The notes: generated by a model not told the origin, from the sequence alone. Counted from the stretch's first letter, positions 5,787-13,820 are shown. The stretch is 20,252 nt of DNA from Candidatus Avipropionibacterium avicola (GCA_018715445.1 DVLP01000454.1:1-20252); one strand, 5' to 3'. A program made the numbers and translations.

Positions 5787-8189
5787 ATGTCAGCAAGCGC
5801 GAGAACGTGGTGGCGACGTGTCGTCGTGACCACGGTGACCAGCGCCGTACTCCTCGCAGCACAGGTCGGTGCGAGCCGGGCGGCACCACCGACGGACCAG
5901 GACGGTCCGTCAACCGGCACCCCGAACCACGCCACGATGCTCGGCGACTTCGCGGCCCCGGTATGGCTGCCGGACACCGGTGACGGGATCCGGCGCATCG
6001 ACATCCCGGCAACCCTGGACGCGCTCGAGGAAGCGCACGTCAACACCTACGCTTACATCCTCAGTGGTGGCGCCCAGTACGGCGATGCCGGACGCGGGAT
6101 CGTCACCGAGGCCCAGTGGAACGCGTTCCCCGCCTTTGCCGATGCTGCCGCCGAGCGCGGCATCGACGTGTACCTCTACATGTCCGGCCCGTCGGGCAGC
6201 GCCTTGGACACCTCGGTCCCGCGGCCCGAGCAGAAGCCCGGCAACAAGCCGTACGGCTGGGACTACCTCGCCTGGGCCGAGGAACTGGCCAAGGTCTCGG
6301 TCGACCATCCCAATGTAGGCGGGCTGATGCTCGACGACTTCAACGCCAACACCCCGCAGGAGAACAGCCCGTGGGCCTTCTCCTTCACCCCGGACTACGT
6401 CCGCGAGATGTCGGCGCTGGCACGCGCGCACAACCCCGACTTCCAGATCTACGGCGTGATCTACCAGCCGTCCCTCTCGACGGCCGCCGCCTTCCGTGAC
6501 GCCCTGGACGGTGTGATCTTCCCGTACCGCGGCGAGACCAGCACGCCCGGCACCGGCGACCCGTCGACGGCCCGGTCCGAGGGGGAGGTCTACGGAGACC
6601 TGAGCCACTGCTGGTCCGACCGATGCGTCCAGTTCCGAGGATCCGGCGACTCGGCGGACGGTGACCTCGCCGAGGTGAAGCGCACGGTGGCCGTCGATGC
6701 GGCCGCGCAGGAGCACGTGCTCACCATGCAGGTGAACAACGACAACTACCGCGAGCCCTGCGACGACGGACGCTGTTTCCTGTTCTCCATGCCGGGTCAC
6801 AGCCCGACCCAGGACGGCGACTACATCGCGATCAGCCAGGAGGTGGAGCTCTCCGGGGACGGTCCCCGCGAACTCTCCTTCCGGGTGGGCGATTCCACCC
6901 GACGCTCCACCTTCGGCTACCACATGTTGCAGGCGCTGGTGGACGGCGAAGTGGTGGCCGAGCGTGACGCGGCCGGCATGAACGACTGGGAGCAACTGAG
7001 CATCGACGTCAGCGAGCAGTTGGAGGGCAAGGACCATGCCACCCTCACCTTCCGGCTCCACAATCCCCAGGGCGTCGAGAACTTCGGGATCCGGACCTGG
7101 ATCGACGACATCGCCCTCACCGGGGCCGAGATCGCCGACCCGTCCTTCGACGACCGGACCAGTGGTGCCTGGCAGCAGTCCAACGTCGGCGAGGTGATGA
7201 AGGCCCAGTACACCGCCGGCACCTACACCTTGGAGACCGTGGTCGCCGGTGAGGTCGTCGCCGAACATCCGATCGAGGGCTACGACGGCTGGTCCAGCAT
7301 CACCCAGGACCTCACTGCAGCACTGGCCGGTCGCAGCACGGCGGAGGTGTCGGTCCGTCTGCGGGCCACCGATGACCTCGACGACGAGATCCGTACGGTG
7401 TGGATCGATGATGTCGAGATCAGCGGCACCGACGTGGCAGCCGAGGACTTCGACACCAGTTGGCAGGTCGACAGCGGCCCCACCATCGAGGCGCGCTCGG
7501 TGGCCAGTCACACCACCATCTGGATGACCTACGCCTCCCGTCTGGCCGCCGACGAGCCGGGCCACCAGCCGTCCGCCGACTACATCGAGGAGGTCCAGAG
7601 TGCTGGCATGTCGCTGATGGCCGAGGGACTGTTCGACGGTTCGCTGGTGTACGTCATGAACCTGTCCGACCCGGTCACCTCATCGGCTGGGGAGGAGCGT
7701 GCCCGGATCGGCCAGTTGTACGGCGACTGGGAGGCCAGTGACCGGTCCACCTGCGACGAGGTGGTCAGCGGCACCCACCGGGGCGGGGTCACCGTGACCC
7801 AGGGTCGGACCTGTCTGGTCGGAGCCGAGGTCAGTGGGCCGGTCGAGGTCGCCGAGGGTGCCGAGCTGTTGGTGGACTCGTCCACCCTGCGCGGCAAGCT
7901 CGCCGTCACCGGCGGAGCCGTGGCGGTCTGTGACTCCGAACTCGCGGGCTCGGTCGTGCTGACCGACGCCAGCGCCGTCCGGCTCGGGGCGACGCCGTAC
8001 CTGTGCGGTGGCAACACGATCCGTGGATCGGTGCAGATCACCGGGACGACGTCCGACTTCGCCGTCGCAGCGCTGCGGTTGCGCGGCTCGTTGGGCTGCG
8101 AGGGAAATGTCGCCGCACCGGACCAGCGAGGGGAGCCCAGCTCGATCTCCGGGTCGGCCAGCGGTGACTGTGCCGCCCTGGCGGCCTGA
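5787..8189 (+). CDS. Secreted TIM-barrel glycosidase-like protein with inserted beta-sandwich repeats and C-terminal beta-helix-like domain
   Basis: The 800-residue protein begins with a Sec signal peptide (basic WWRR, hydrophobic VVVTTVTSAVLLAAQ, cleavage near ASRA/AP). AGAGGA sits eight bases before the ATG. Residues about 48-260 look like a (beta/alpha) barrel, with NTYAYILSGG, GIDVYLYMSG and GGLMLDDFNAN (Asp183 and Asp184 are candidate catalytic acids) and IYGVIYQP. Two related beta-sandwich modules follow, ending in TWIDDIALTG (about 438-447) and VWIDDVEISG (about 538-547). After them comes TTIWMTYASRL...LVYVMNLSD (573-629), which looks like a final barrel strand and helix. The last 150 residues are a repetitive Gly/Val/Ser stretch with paired Cys (TCDEV, RTCLVGA, VCDSEL, YLCGGN), resembling the beta-helix-like tails of actinobacterial secreted proteins. 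It probably acts on extracellular polysaccharide. I cannot name a glycoside hydrolase family. Confidence 0.75.
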   Translation: MSASARTWWRRVVVTTVTSAVLLAAQVGASRAAPPTDQDGPSTGTPNHATMLGDFAAPVWLPDTGDGIRRIDIPATLDALEEAHVNTYAYILSGGAQYGDAGRGIVTEAQWNAFPAFADAAAERGIDVYLYMSGPSGSALDTSVPRPEQKPGNKPYGWDYLAWAEELAKVSVDHPNVGGLMLDDFNANTPQENSPWAFSFTPDYVREMSALARAHNPDFQIYGVIYQPSLSTAAAFRDALDGVIFPYRGETSTPGTGDPSTARSEGEVYGDLSHCWSDRCVQFRGSGDSADGDLAEVKRTVAVDAAAQEHVLTMQVNNDNYREPCDDGRCFLFSMPGHSPTQDGDYIAISQEVELSGDGPRELSFRVGDSTRRSTFGYHMLQALVDGEVVAERDAAGMNDWEQLSIDVSEQLEGKDHATLTFRLHNPQGVENFGIRTWIDDIALTGAEIADPSFDDRTSGAWQQSNVGEVMKAQYTAGTYTLETVVAGEVVAEHPIEGYDGWSSITQDLTAALAGRSTAEVSVRLRATDDLDDEIRTVWIDDVEISGTDVAAEDFDTSWQVDSGPTIEARSVASHTTIWMTYASRLAADEPGHQPSADYIEEVQSAGMSLMAEGLFDGSLVYVMNLSDPVTSSAGEERARIGQLYGDWEASDRSTCDEVVSGTHRGGVTVTQGRTCLVGAEVSGPVEVAEGAELLVDSSTLRGKLAVTGGAVAVCDSELAGSVVLTDASAVRLGATPYLCGGNTIRGSVQITGTTSDFAVAALRLRGSLGCEGNVAAPDQRGEPSSISGSASGDCAALAA

Positions 8190-8197
8190 TCAGGCCG
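8182..8197. terminator. 16-bp perfect palindrome at a convergent gene junction
   Basis: CGGCCTGATCAGGCCG is a perfect palindrome that contains the stop codon of the secreted protein. It lies 17 bases from the stop of the convergent ABC gene. It can form a six-pair stem with a TGAT-type loop in either transcript and may act as a weak bidirectional terminator. No U-tract follows on either side. Confidence 0.35.
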
Positions 8198-8213
8198 GTG
8201 CGCTGAAGGACCG

Positions 8214-9974
8214 TCAGCCGGAGTCGCCGTGCCAGGCCTGCCAGAGTCGAGCGTAGGCCTGGCCGGCGGCGACCAGATCGTCGTGGGTGCCCACCTCGAC
8301 GATCCTGCCGTCGGCCATCACGACGATCCGATCGGCATCGCGGGCAGTCTGCAGGCGATGCGCGATCGCGATCACCGTCCGACCCTGCAGCACCGCGGCG
8401 AGCGAGCGCTCGGTGTCGCGTGCGGTGCCGGGGTCGAGTTGGGCGGTCGCCTCGTCCAGGATCAGGGTGTGCGGGTCGGCCAGCACGACCCGGGCCAGGG
8501 AGAGCTGTTGGGCCATGGCGTCATCGAGGTGGACGTCACGTCCGGCCACCGCGTCCAGGCCGACGGGCAGGTCCGCGGCCCAGGTGGCCCCCACGGCCGA
8601 CAGTGCCGCCCACACCTGGTCGTCGTCGGCCGAGGGGCGTGCCAACAACAGGTTGTCGCGGAGGCTGTCGCTGAAGACGTGGTGCTCCTGGGTGACCAGG
8701 ACGACGTGGCCGCGCAACTGCTCCGGGGGCAGATCCGCGACCGCGGTGCCGTCGATGGTGACCGTGCCCGTCCTCGGGTGGTCCACGCCGGCCAACAATC
8801 GTGCCAGGGTTGACTTCCCAGCTCCCGAGCCACCCACGATCGCCAGGTGTTCACCCGGTCGGACGAGCAGGTCGACCCCGTGCAGGACATCGCGATCCGC
8901 CAGGTAGCCGTAACGGACGTCGTCCACCTGGAGGCGATCGCCGGCTGCCTCACGGACCGCATCGGGTACGCCAACCGCTGGTGGCTTCGGCGTCGTCGCA
9001 GGGATCCCCTCCACCCGGGCGTACGAAGCGCCACCGGCCTGGAGCTGCTCGATCCAGACCATCAGGGTGTCGAGCGGCCCGACCAACTGACGGAGGTAGA
9101 CCGTTGCCGCCACCACCGTGCCGAGACTGACCATGCCGTCGAGGTGGAGCAGGCCGCCGACCGCCAGGACGCCGACCACCGGCAGTCCCAGGGCGATGTC
9201 GGACCAGGGGAAGAGCACGGTCCGAAGCCACAGCGCGTCCAGCTGGGCGCGCCGGGCACGCCCGATGCTCGACTCCGCCGCTCGGGTCCGGCGCTGCTCC
9301 AACCCCAGGAGCTCCACGGTCCGGGCGCCCCGGACCGTGGTGGTGACGACATCAGCCAGCTCCGCCCCGGAGGCGGCGACCTCGAGGTAGGCGTCACGGG
9401 CCCGACGCAGATGACGACGGAGCGCGATCGCGACCCCGATGATGCCCAGCAGCCCGAAGGCGCCGAGGCGGGGATCCAGGACGACGACAGCGACGACCAG
9501 GAACAGGGCCTGGATTGCGGCGACCACGATCTCGGGGACCGCGGCGCGCAGGGTGGTGGCGACGACCGTGGCATCGGTGCTGCCCCGCGAGACGAGGTCG
9601 CCGGTGCCGACCCGTTCGACGCGCCGCGCCGGCAGCGCCAGGACCCGGTCCAGGAGTCGCTGCCGGATGCGGGCGCCCGCTCGTTCTCCGAATCGGTGCC
9701 CGACGAGCAGCGACCATCGGGTCAGCAGGATCTGTGCCACGGTGAAGGCCAGCGCGGCCAGGGCCAGCCGGTCGACCCGGTCCAGCACGTCGTCGGGCCC
9801 GGCCTGGATGGTGTCGATGATCCGACCCAGCAGCCACGGGGCCACCAACGCGACCGCCGAGGCGAGGACGTTGACCACGACCAGCGTCAGGACGGAGCGG
9901 CGGTCGGCGCGCAGCTCCCGTACGGCAGCAGTACGGACCTCGGCAGGACGGGCGATCGGTAGCGGCTCACTCAT
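8214..9974 (-). CDS. ABC exporter subunit (TMD-NBD) with intact Walker motifs and degenerate signature
   Basis: This is a 586-residue half-transporter. Six transmembrane helices occupy about the first 310 residues, followed by a nucleotide-binding domain. Walker A GGSGAGKST is at about 377-385, the Q-loop is VTQEHHVF, Walker B is LILDEATAQLD with the catalytic Glu, and the switch His is in AIAHRLQTA. The ABC signature is degenerate: where LSGGQ is expected, the sequence reads LDDAM (about 481). This is the expected partner of the preceding gene, whose signature is intact but whose Walker motifs are lost, so together they form one working ATP site. The start ATG overlaps the partner's stop by four bases. 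The substrate is unknown; exporters of this type carry drugs, lipids or peptides. Confidence 0.9.
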   Translation of the reverse strand: MSEPLPIARPAEVRTAAVRELRADRRSVLTLVVVNVLASAVALVAPWLLGRIIDTIQAGPDDVLDRVDRLALAALAFTVAQILLTRWSLLVGHRFGERAGARIRQRLLDRVLALPARRVERVGTGDLVSRGSTDATVVATTLRAAVPEIVVAAIQALFLVVAVVVLDPRLGAFGLLGIIGVAIALRRHLRRARDAYLEVAASGAELADVVTTTVRGARTVELLGLEQRRTRAAESSIGRARRAQLDALWLRTVLFPWSDIALGLPVVGVLAVGGLLHLDGMVSLGTVVAATVYLRQLVGPLDTLMVWIEQLQAGGASYARVEGIPATTPKPPAVGVPDAVREAAGDRLQVDDVRYGYLADRDVLHGVDLLVRPGEHLAIVGGSGAGKSTLARLLAGVDHPRTGTVTIDGTAVADLPPEQLRGHVVLVTQEHHVFSDSLRDNLLLARPSADDDQVWAALSAVGATWAADLPVGLDAVAGRDVHLDDAMAQQLSLARVVLADPHTLILDEATAQLDPGTARDTERSLAAVLQGRTVIAIAHRLQTARDADRIVVMADGRIVEVGTHDDLVAAGQAYARLWQAWHGDSG

Positions 9975-11743
9975 CCGGCATCCCCCTCGGCCCGGGAGAC
10001 CAGGTCGCGATAACGGGGGTCGGTGTGCAGCAGGTGCCGGTGGGTGCCGACCGCGGCGACCGCACCGTCGTGGACCAGGATCACCTCGTCGGCACGATCC
10101 AGCACGAGCGGCGAGCTGGTGGTGACCACGGTCGTACGGCCACGACGGGCTGCGTGGAGCCGCCCGATCATCATGGCCTCGGTGTGGACGTCGACCGCCG
10201 AGGTCGGATCGACGGCCAGCAGGACCTCCGGATCGGCCTGCACCGCTCGGGCCAGGCGGATGCGTTGACGCTGCCCACCGGACAGGTCGCGACCCTGGGG
10301 CGCGATCGTGGCGTCCAGACCGTCGGTGTCCGGCGGCCGGGGCAGCGCCTCGACGATGTCCTCGGCCACGGCGACGTGCAGGCTGGTACGGATCCGGTCG
10401 TCGTCCGGTTCGTCACGGCCGGCGACGATGTCCCTGACCGTCCCGGCGAAGATCGCCGCATCGTTGTCGGCGACGACCAGGCGCTGGCGCAGTCGGCTGC
10501 GGTCCGTCCCGCGGACCGGTCGGTCGGCCCAGGTGGCGCCGTCGGCCACCCCGCCGAGTCGGTCGACCAGAGCACGGGCGCGGTCCGCAGGCACCGCCAC
10601 CACAGCGGTGAGGATCCCCGGTCGTACCGACACCCCGGTGGGCCCGTCCACCAGCAGGCCGTCCGGCTTCGGGTCATCCTGCGTCGGGGTGCGAGGCCCT
10701 GGGGCACCGGGTGTTGGGGCATCGTCGGCGACCGGGAGGGCAAGCAGGTCGATGATCCGCCGACCCGCGACCTTGGCGCGGATCAGGTCACCGCCGGCTT
10801 CGATGAGGGCAGCAACCGGGACCACCAACATCGCGACATAGCCGTGGACGGCGACCACATCGCCGATCGAGATCGCACCGGTGGCCGCCATCCTGGCCGA
10901 CAGCCACACCACGGCCGCCAGGAAGAGGGCCGGCAGGCCGCCGGCCAGGGCGCCCACCCAACTGGTCGGTACGGCGACGCGGTAGCCCTGGTGGACCAAC
11001 TGCTGGGAGCGACGGACGTAGCGCTCGGCGACGACGTCCTTGCCGCCGAGTCCGTTCAGCACGCCGAGTCCGGCCAGGGCGTCGACCAGTCTGGCCGTCA
11101 GGTGCCCCTGGTGTTGTCGGTAGTCGTCCCCGGTGCGCTCGATCCGGCGCAGCAACGGGCCCACAGCGATCGCCAGGAGGGGCACCCCGGCCAGCACCAC
11201 GATCGCCAGCAGTGGGGAGATGGAGAACAACGCGACCGCGACCACGACCAGGGCCACCACGGCACCGACCCCCGGCCCCGTCACGGTCATGGCCCGAGCC
11301 ACCACCTGGACGTCGGTGATCCCGGCCGTCACCACCTCGCCGGTGGCGACCTGACGCGCCAGTCGGGCGCCCAGACGCGTGGTCTGCCAGATGATGGTCC
11401 GCACCGAGCGGTACGACGCGTCCATCCTGATCTTCGACATCGTGCGGTGTCGTGCGATCGACAGTGCCGCAATGAGCACCGTGGTGGCCAGCAGGACCAG
11501 GGTCCAGACCAGCAGTGCTCGACGGTCACCGGCCACGAGGCCGTCGACGGCCCGGGCCAGCACCCACGGCGGCACGGTCAGGGCGAGCGTCCACGCCGTA
11601 CCGAGGGTGGCGCCCAGGGCGACCCGGCCACCTTGGGAGCGGGCGAGCCAGACGAGGTAGTGGTACGGCGTCGTCAGGTCGGTCGGCGCAGGCGGGGCCC
11701 AGGAGTCCGACATCCGGTCCAGCCACTCCCGTCCGCGCGCCAT
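9971..11743 (-). CDS. ABC exporter subunit (TMD-NBD) with degenerate Walker motifs and intact LSGGQ
   Basis: This is a 590-residue half-transporter with an exporter-type six-helix domain and an NBD. The Walker A region reads AVVAVPADRARALVDRLGG (about residues 375-393), with no GxxGxGKS/T. Walker B reads VLLAVDPTSAVD, so by alignment from LSGGQ the Asp is Val and the catalytic Glu is Asp. The switch-His position reads VTTSSPL with no His. The signature LSGGQRQRIRLARA is perfect. It therefore lends its signature to the partner's catalytic site and cannot hydrolyse ATP itself. The ATG at 11743 lacks a good ribosome binding site. A second ATG at 11713 (MSDSWAPP) would give 580 residues. A short upstream ORF ends four bases before 11743 and may couple translation. 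Confidence 0.88.
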   Translation of the reverse strand: MARGREWLDRMSDSWAPPAPTDLTTPYHYLVWLARSQGGRVALGATLGTAWTLALTVPPWVLARAVDGLVAGDRRALLVWTLVLLATTVLIAALSIARHRTMSKIRMDASYRSVRTIIWQTTRLGARLARQVATGEVVTAGITDVQVVARAMTVTGPGVGAVVALVVVAVALFSISPLLAIVVLAGVPLLAIAVGPLLRRIERTGDDYRQHQGHLTARLVDALAGLGVLNGLGGKDVVAERYVRRSQQLVHQGYRVAVPTSWVGALAGGLPALFLAAVVWLSARMAATGAISIGDVVAVHGYVAMLVVPVAALIEAGGDLIRAKVAGRRIIDLLALPVADDAPTPGAPGPRTPTQDDPKPDGLLVDGPTGVSVRPGILTAVVAVPADRARALVDRLGGVADGATWADRPVRGTDRSRLRQRLVVADNDAAIFAGTVRDIVAGRDEPDDDRIRTSLHVAVAEDIVEALPRPPDTDGLDATIAPQGRDLSGGQRQRIRLARAVQADPEVLLAVDPTSAVDVHTEAMMIGRLHAARRGRTTVVTTSSPLVLDRADEVILVHDGAVAAVGTHRHLLHTDPRYRDLVSRAEGDAG

Positions 11744-11747
11744 GGGG

Positions 11748-11780
11748 TCACGTCCGTCGTCGTGCTCGGCCGCGGGTCAT
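11748..11780 (-). CDS. Possible 10-residue upstream ORF (Arg-rich) before the ABC operon
   Basis: ATG at 11780 is preceded at seven bases by GAGGA and encodes MTRGRARRRT followed by TGA. Only CCCC separates the stop from the ABC start ATG, which itself lacks a clear Shine-Dalgarno sequence. Five of the ten codons are Arg, three of them CGA. This may supply ribosomes to the exporter gene by termination-reinitiation. It could be chance; conservation is untested. Confidence 0.35.
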   Translation of the reverse strand: MTRGRARRRT

Positions 11781-11820
11781 GGATCGATCCTCGCAGCCGC
11801 ATCCCCTTCGTGCCGAACTT

Positions 11821-11836
11821 TGTGAGTCGCTTCACA
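11821..11836. promoter_or_regulatory. CRP/GlxR-type operator, perfect TGTGA-N6-TCACA
   Basis: TGTGAGTCGCTTCACA matches all ten fixed positions of the CRP-family consensus, and the flanking T and A extend the symmetry by one pair (11820-11837). In actinobacteria this is the site type of the cAMP-responsive regulator GlxR and related proteins. It lies between the divergent ABC and PadR genes, with its centre about 85 bases from the ABC start and about 100 bases upstream of the padR start. Confidence 0.6.
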
Positions 11837-11891
11837 AGCATGTGGCCTTCGTGTCTCCTCGGAGTCGTTCAGGGTCGGACGCAATGATGTG

Positions 11892-11926
11892 TAGTTGACT
11901 ATGGTGTGTCAGGCACAGTATTGTGC
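11892..11926 (+). promoter_or_regulatory. padR promoter with two overlapping dyads; leaderless transcript predicted
   Basis: TTGACT (11895-11900) and TATTGT (11919-11924) are 18 bases apart. The predicted +1 falls at about 11931-11932, on the ATG itself. The -35 box is inside TAGTTGACTA (11892-11901, arms TAGT/ACTA). The -10 box is inside GCACAGTATTGTGC (11913-11926, arms GCACA/TGTGC). Such dyads are candidate autoregulatory PadR sites. Confidence 0.6.
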
Positions 11927-11931
11927 TCGAC

Positions 11932-12267
11932 ATGGAGGACTTCGAGACCCATCTGCAGGAGCTGCGTCGCGGCACGATCGTGTTGGCCTGCCTGCAGCTG
12001 TTGCAGACACCGGGCTACGGCTACGGCCTGCTCGAGGACCTGGGGGGACGCGGCTTCGCGACGGACGCCAACACCCTCTATCCACTGCTGCGGCGCCTGG
12101 AGAAACAAGGCCACCTCACCAGCGAGTGGAACACGGACGAGGCGCGACCTCGGAAGTTCTACCGGACCTCCCCGGCCGGCAAGCGGCTCGCCGAGGCCCT
12201 CACCCGCGAATGGCTCACCTTGAGCGATGCGATCTCAGCCCTGCCCTCCACCACCCAGGAGAACTGA
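11932..12267 (+). CDS. PadR-family transcriptional regulator
   Basis: The 111-residue protein has the winged helix-turn-helix typical of PadR: LRRGTIVLACLQLL, GYGYGLLEDL, NTLYPLLRRLEKQGHL and RKFYRTSPAGKRLAEAL. The length fits the small PadR subfamily. ATG 11932 is chosen because a promoter -10 box ends eight bases before it, indicating a leaderless mRNA. An in-frame GTG at 11923 would lie within the -10 palindrome. It forms an operon with the HAAS/permease-prefix gene one base downstream, an arrangement seen repeatedly in Gram-positive bacteria. It is divergent from an ABC exporter that it may also control. The inducer is unknown. Confidence 0.92.
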   Translation: MEDFETHLQELRRGTIVLACLQLLQTPGYGYGLLEDLGGRGFATDANTLYPLLRRLEKQGHLTSEWNTDEARPRKFYRTSPAGKRLAEALTREWLTLSDAISALPSTTQEN

Positions 12268-12268
12268 C

Positions 12269-13222
12269 ATGTCGACCACCTACACCGAGCGCTACGTCGC
12301 CGCGACCATCAAGCACCTCCCGCCGTCCAGCCAGGACGATGTCCGAGCCGAGCTCGAGGCCTCGATCGCCGATGCCGTCGAGGGGCGGGTCGACCTCGGG
12401 GACGAGCCCGCCGCAGCTGAGCGGGCTGTCCTCACCGAGCTCGGTGATCCGGCTGTGCTGGCCGCCGACTACGCCGATCGTCCGCTCCACCTGATCGGGC
12501 CGCGGTTCTACCTCCCCTGGCGGCGACTGCTGAAGCTGCTGTTGATCATCGTCCCGATCTGTGTCCTGGTCAGCGTCGCACTGGCCCAGGTGATCATCGG
12601 AGTGCCGATCGGCGAGGTCATTGGCTCTGCGATCGGGGTCGCTGCATCGTCGGCCATCCACGTCTGCTTCTGGACGACCCTGGTCTTCGTGGTCCTGGAG
12701 CGGACCGGCGCCCGGACCGGCTTGCCCGACTGGGACGTCGACCAGCTCCAGGAGACGGAGCCCACCGGCGTCGGCCGAGTGGACCTGATCGCTTCGGTGG
12801 TGCTGGCTGCGCTGCTGGCGGGCGGAGTGCTGTGGGACCAGTTCCGCGGGTTCGTCCGAGTCGGGGGTGAACCGCTGCCGATCCTGGCCCCGGACCTGTG
12901 GCCCGGTTGGCTGCTGGCCCTGCTCGGCCTGATCGGGCTCGAGATCGTGTTTGCCGTGGTGCTCCACCGCCGGGGTCGCTGGGACACCGTGCTGGCCGTG
13001 GTCAACACCGGCCTCGCCCTGCTGGCAACCAGCTGGGGCATGACCTTGCTGGTGCGTGGGGACCTGATCAACCCCGAGTTCGTGACACTCGCCTTCACCG
13101 CCAACGGGGTCGGCGTCGACGTCCTGCGCATCCTGGTCATCCTGCTCGGCTTCGGGATCGTCGGCATCGGGGCCTGGGACGTCGTCGACGGTTGGCAGAA
13201 GAGGCGCCGCGACGCGCGTTGA
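12269..13222 (+). CDS. HAAS/permease-prefix-domain membrane protein
   Basis: The protein has 317 residues. The N-terminal roughly 85 residues are soluble and helical, with YVAATIKHLPPSSQDDVRAE, ELEASIADAVEG and AVLTELGDPAVLAADYADRP. This matches the HAAS/permease-prefix domain that typically pairs with PadR regulators. About six hydrophobic segments follow, beginning LLLIIVPICVLVSVALAQ. AGGAG lies seven bases before the ATG, and the padR stop is one base upstream, so the two are co-transcribed. Family members are thought to take part in PadR-linked membrane sensing, but no mechanism is established here. The gene ends 22 bases from a convergent membrane-protein gene. Confidence 0.85.
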   Translation: MSTTYTERYVAATIKHLPPSSQDDVRAELEASIADAVEGRVDLGDEPAAAERAVLTELGDPAVLAADYADRPLHLIGPRFYLPWRRLLKLLLIIVPICVLVSVALAQVIIGVPIGEVIGSAIGVAASSAIHVCFWTTLVFVVLERTGARTGLPDWDVDQLQETEPTGVGRVDLIASVVLAALLAGGVLWDQFRGFVRVGGEPLPILAPDLWPGWLLALLGLIGLEIVFAVVLHRRGRWDTVLAVVNTGLALLATSWGMTLLVRGDLINPEFVTLAFTANGVGVDVLRILVILLGFGIVGIGAWDVVDGWQKRRRDAR

Positions 13223-13244
13223 CCGCGGCTGCCACCGGCCCACG

Positions 13245-13754
13245 TCACCGCAGGTGGGCGAGTGTGATCCCCACGCCGATGCTGACCACCAGCACCAGCA
13301 GCAGTGCCACGTACGCGCCGGCGAGCAGTCGTCGCCCCCGACCCTCGGGGTCCGGTCCCGGACCGTGTCGGCGGCTGACGGCCCGGACCAGGGCCAGTAC
13401 GAGGGTGAGGGCCAGCAACACACTGCCGAGGTCGACACCGAGGGGTTGCCGGGTCAGGGTCGCCAGCACCACCAGGACATTGCCGAGATTCCAGGCCAGC
13501 AAGCAGGTCCAGTCGCTGCGGGGCCCGAGCGGTCGGCCCAACGTGCCGGGCACCCAGCCGAGCGCGAGCTGGGCGACGCCACCGACCAGGACGAGGTACG
13601 CCGCGACCCAACTGCCCCTGGCCAGCTCGAGCGGTCCGGTCACCGCAGCCACCAGGCCACCGGCCACGATGCAGCCGTACCCCAGCACGAGCATCAGCCA
13701 GGACGACACTGATCGCGCCACCCTCGGCCCGGTCTCGGTGGTGGACGTCCTCAC
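13245..13754 (-). CDS. Small integral membrane protein, unknown function
   Basis: The 169-residue protein has about five hydrophobic segments: SWLMLVLGYGCIVAGGLVAAV, WVAAYLVLVGGVAQLALGWV, LLAWNLGNVLVVLATL, LGSVLLALTLVLALV and LLAGAYVALLLVLVVSIGVG. A charged RRHGPGPDPEGRGRR loop precedes the last one. The start is GTG at 13754 with GGAGG only one base away, so an internal start is possible. It has the usual coding character but no motif that I recognise. It converges with the HAAS gene, and a strong hairpin separates it from the symporter gene upstream. Confidence 0.65.
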   Translation of the reverse strand: MRTSTTETGPRVARSVSSWLMLVLGYGCIVAGGLVAAVTGPLELARGSWVAAYLVLVGGVAQLALGWVPGTLGRPLGPRSDWTCLLAWNLGNVLVVLATLTRQPLGVDLGSVLLALTLVLALVRAVSRRHGPGPDPEGRGRRLLAGAYVALLLVLVVSIGVGITLAHLR

Positions 13755-13820
13755 GCCTCCAGCGTGGCACAGCGGGCTGGTCGGACTTCATCCGGGGATG
13801 CTTGGCGTCCGGACGCAGAA

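Noticed and set aside
5910..7565. 551-codon open frame on the minus strand opposite the secreted TIM-barrel gene
   Set aside because: There is no signal, domain or ribosome binding site, and the opposite strand encodes a protein with a clear signal peptide and conserved motifs.
10025..11887. Long open frame (620 codons) on the plus strand opposite the ABC exporter subunit
   Set aside because: It is rich in Asp, Gly, His, Gln and Arg with no domain pattern, and it mirrors codon bias of the minus-strand exporter gene.
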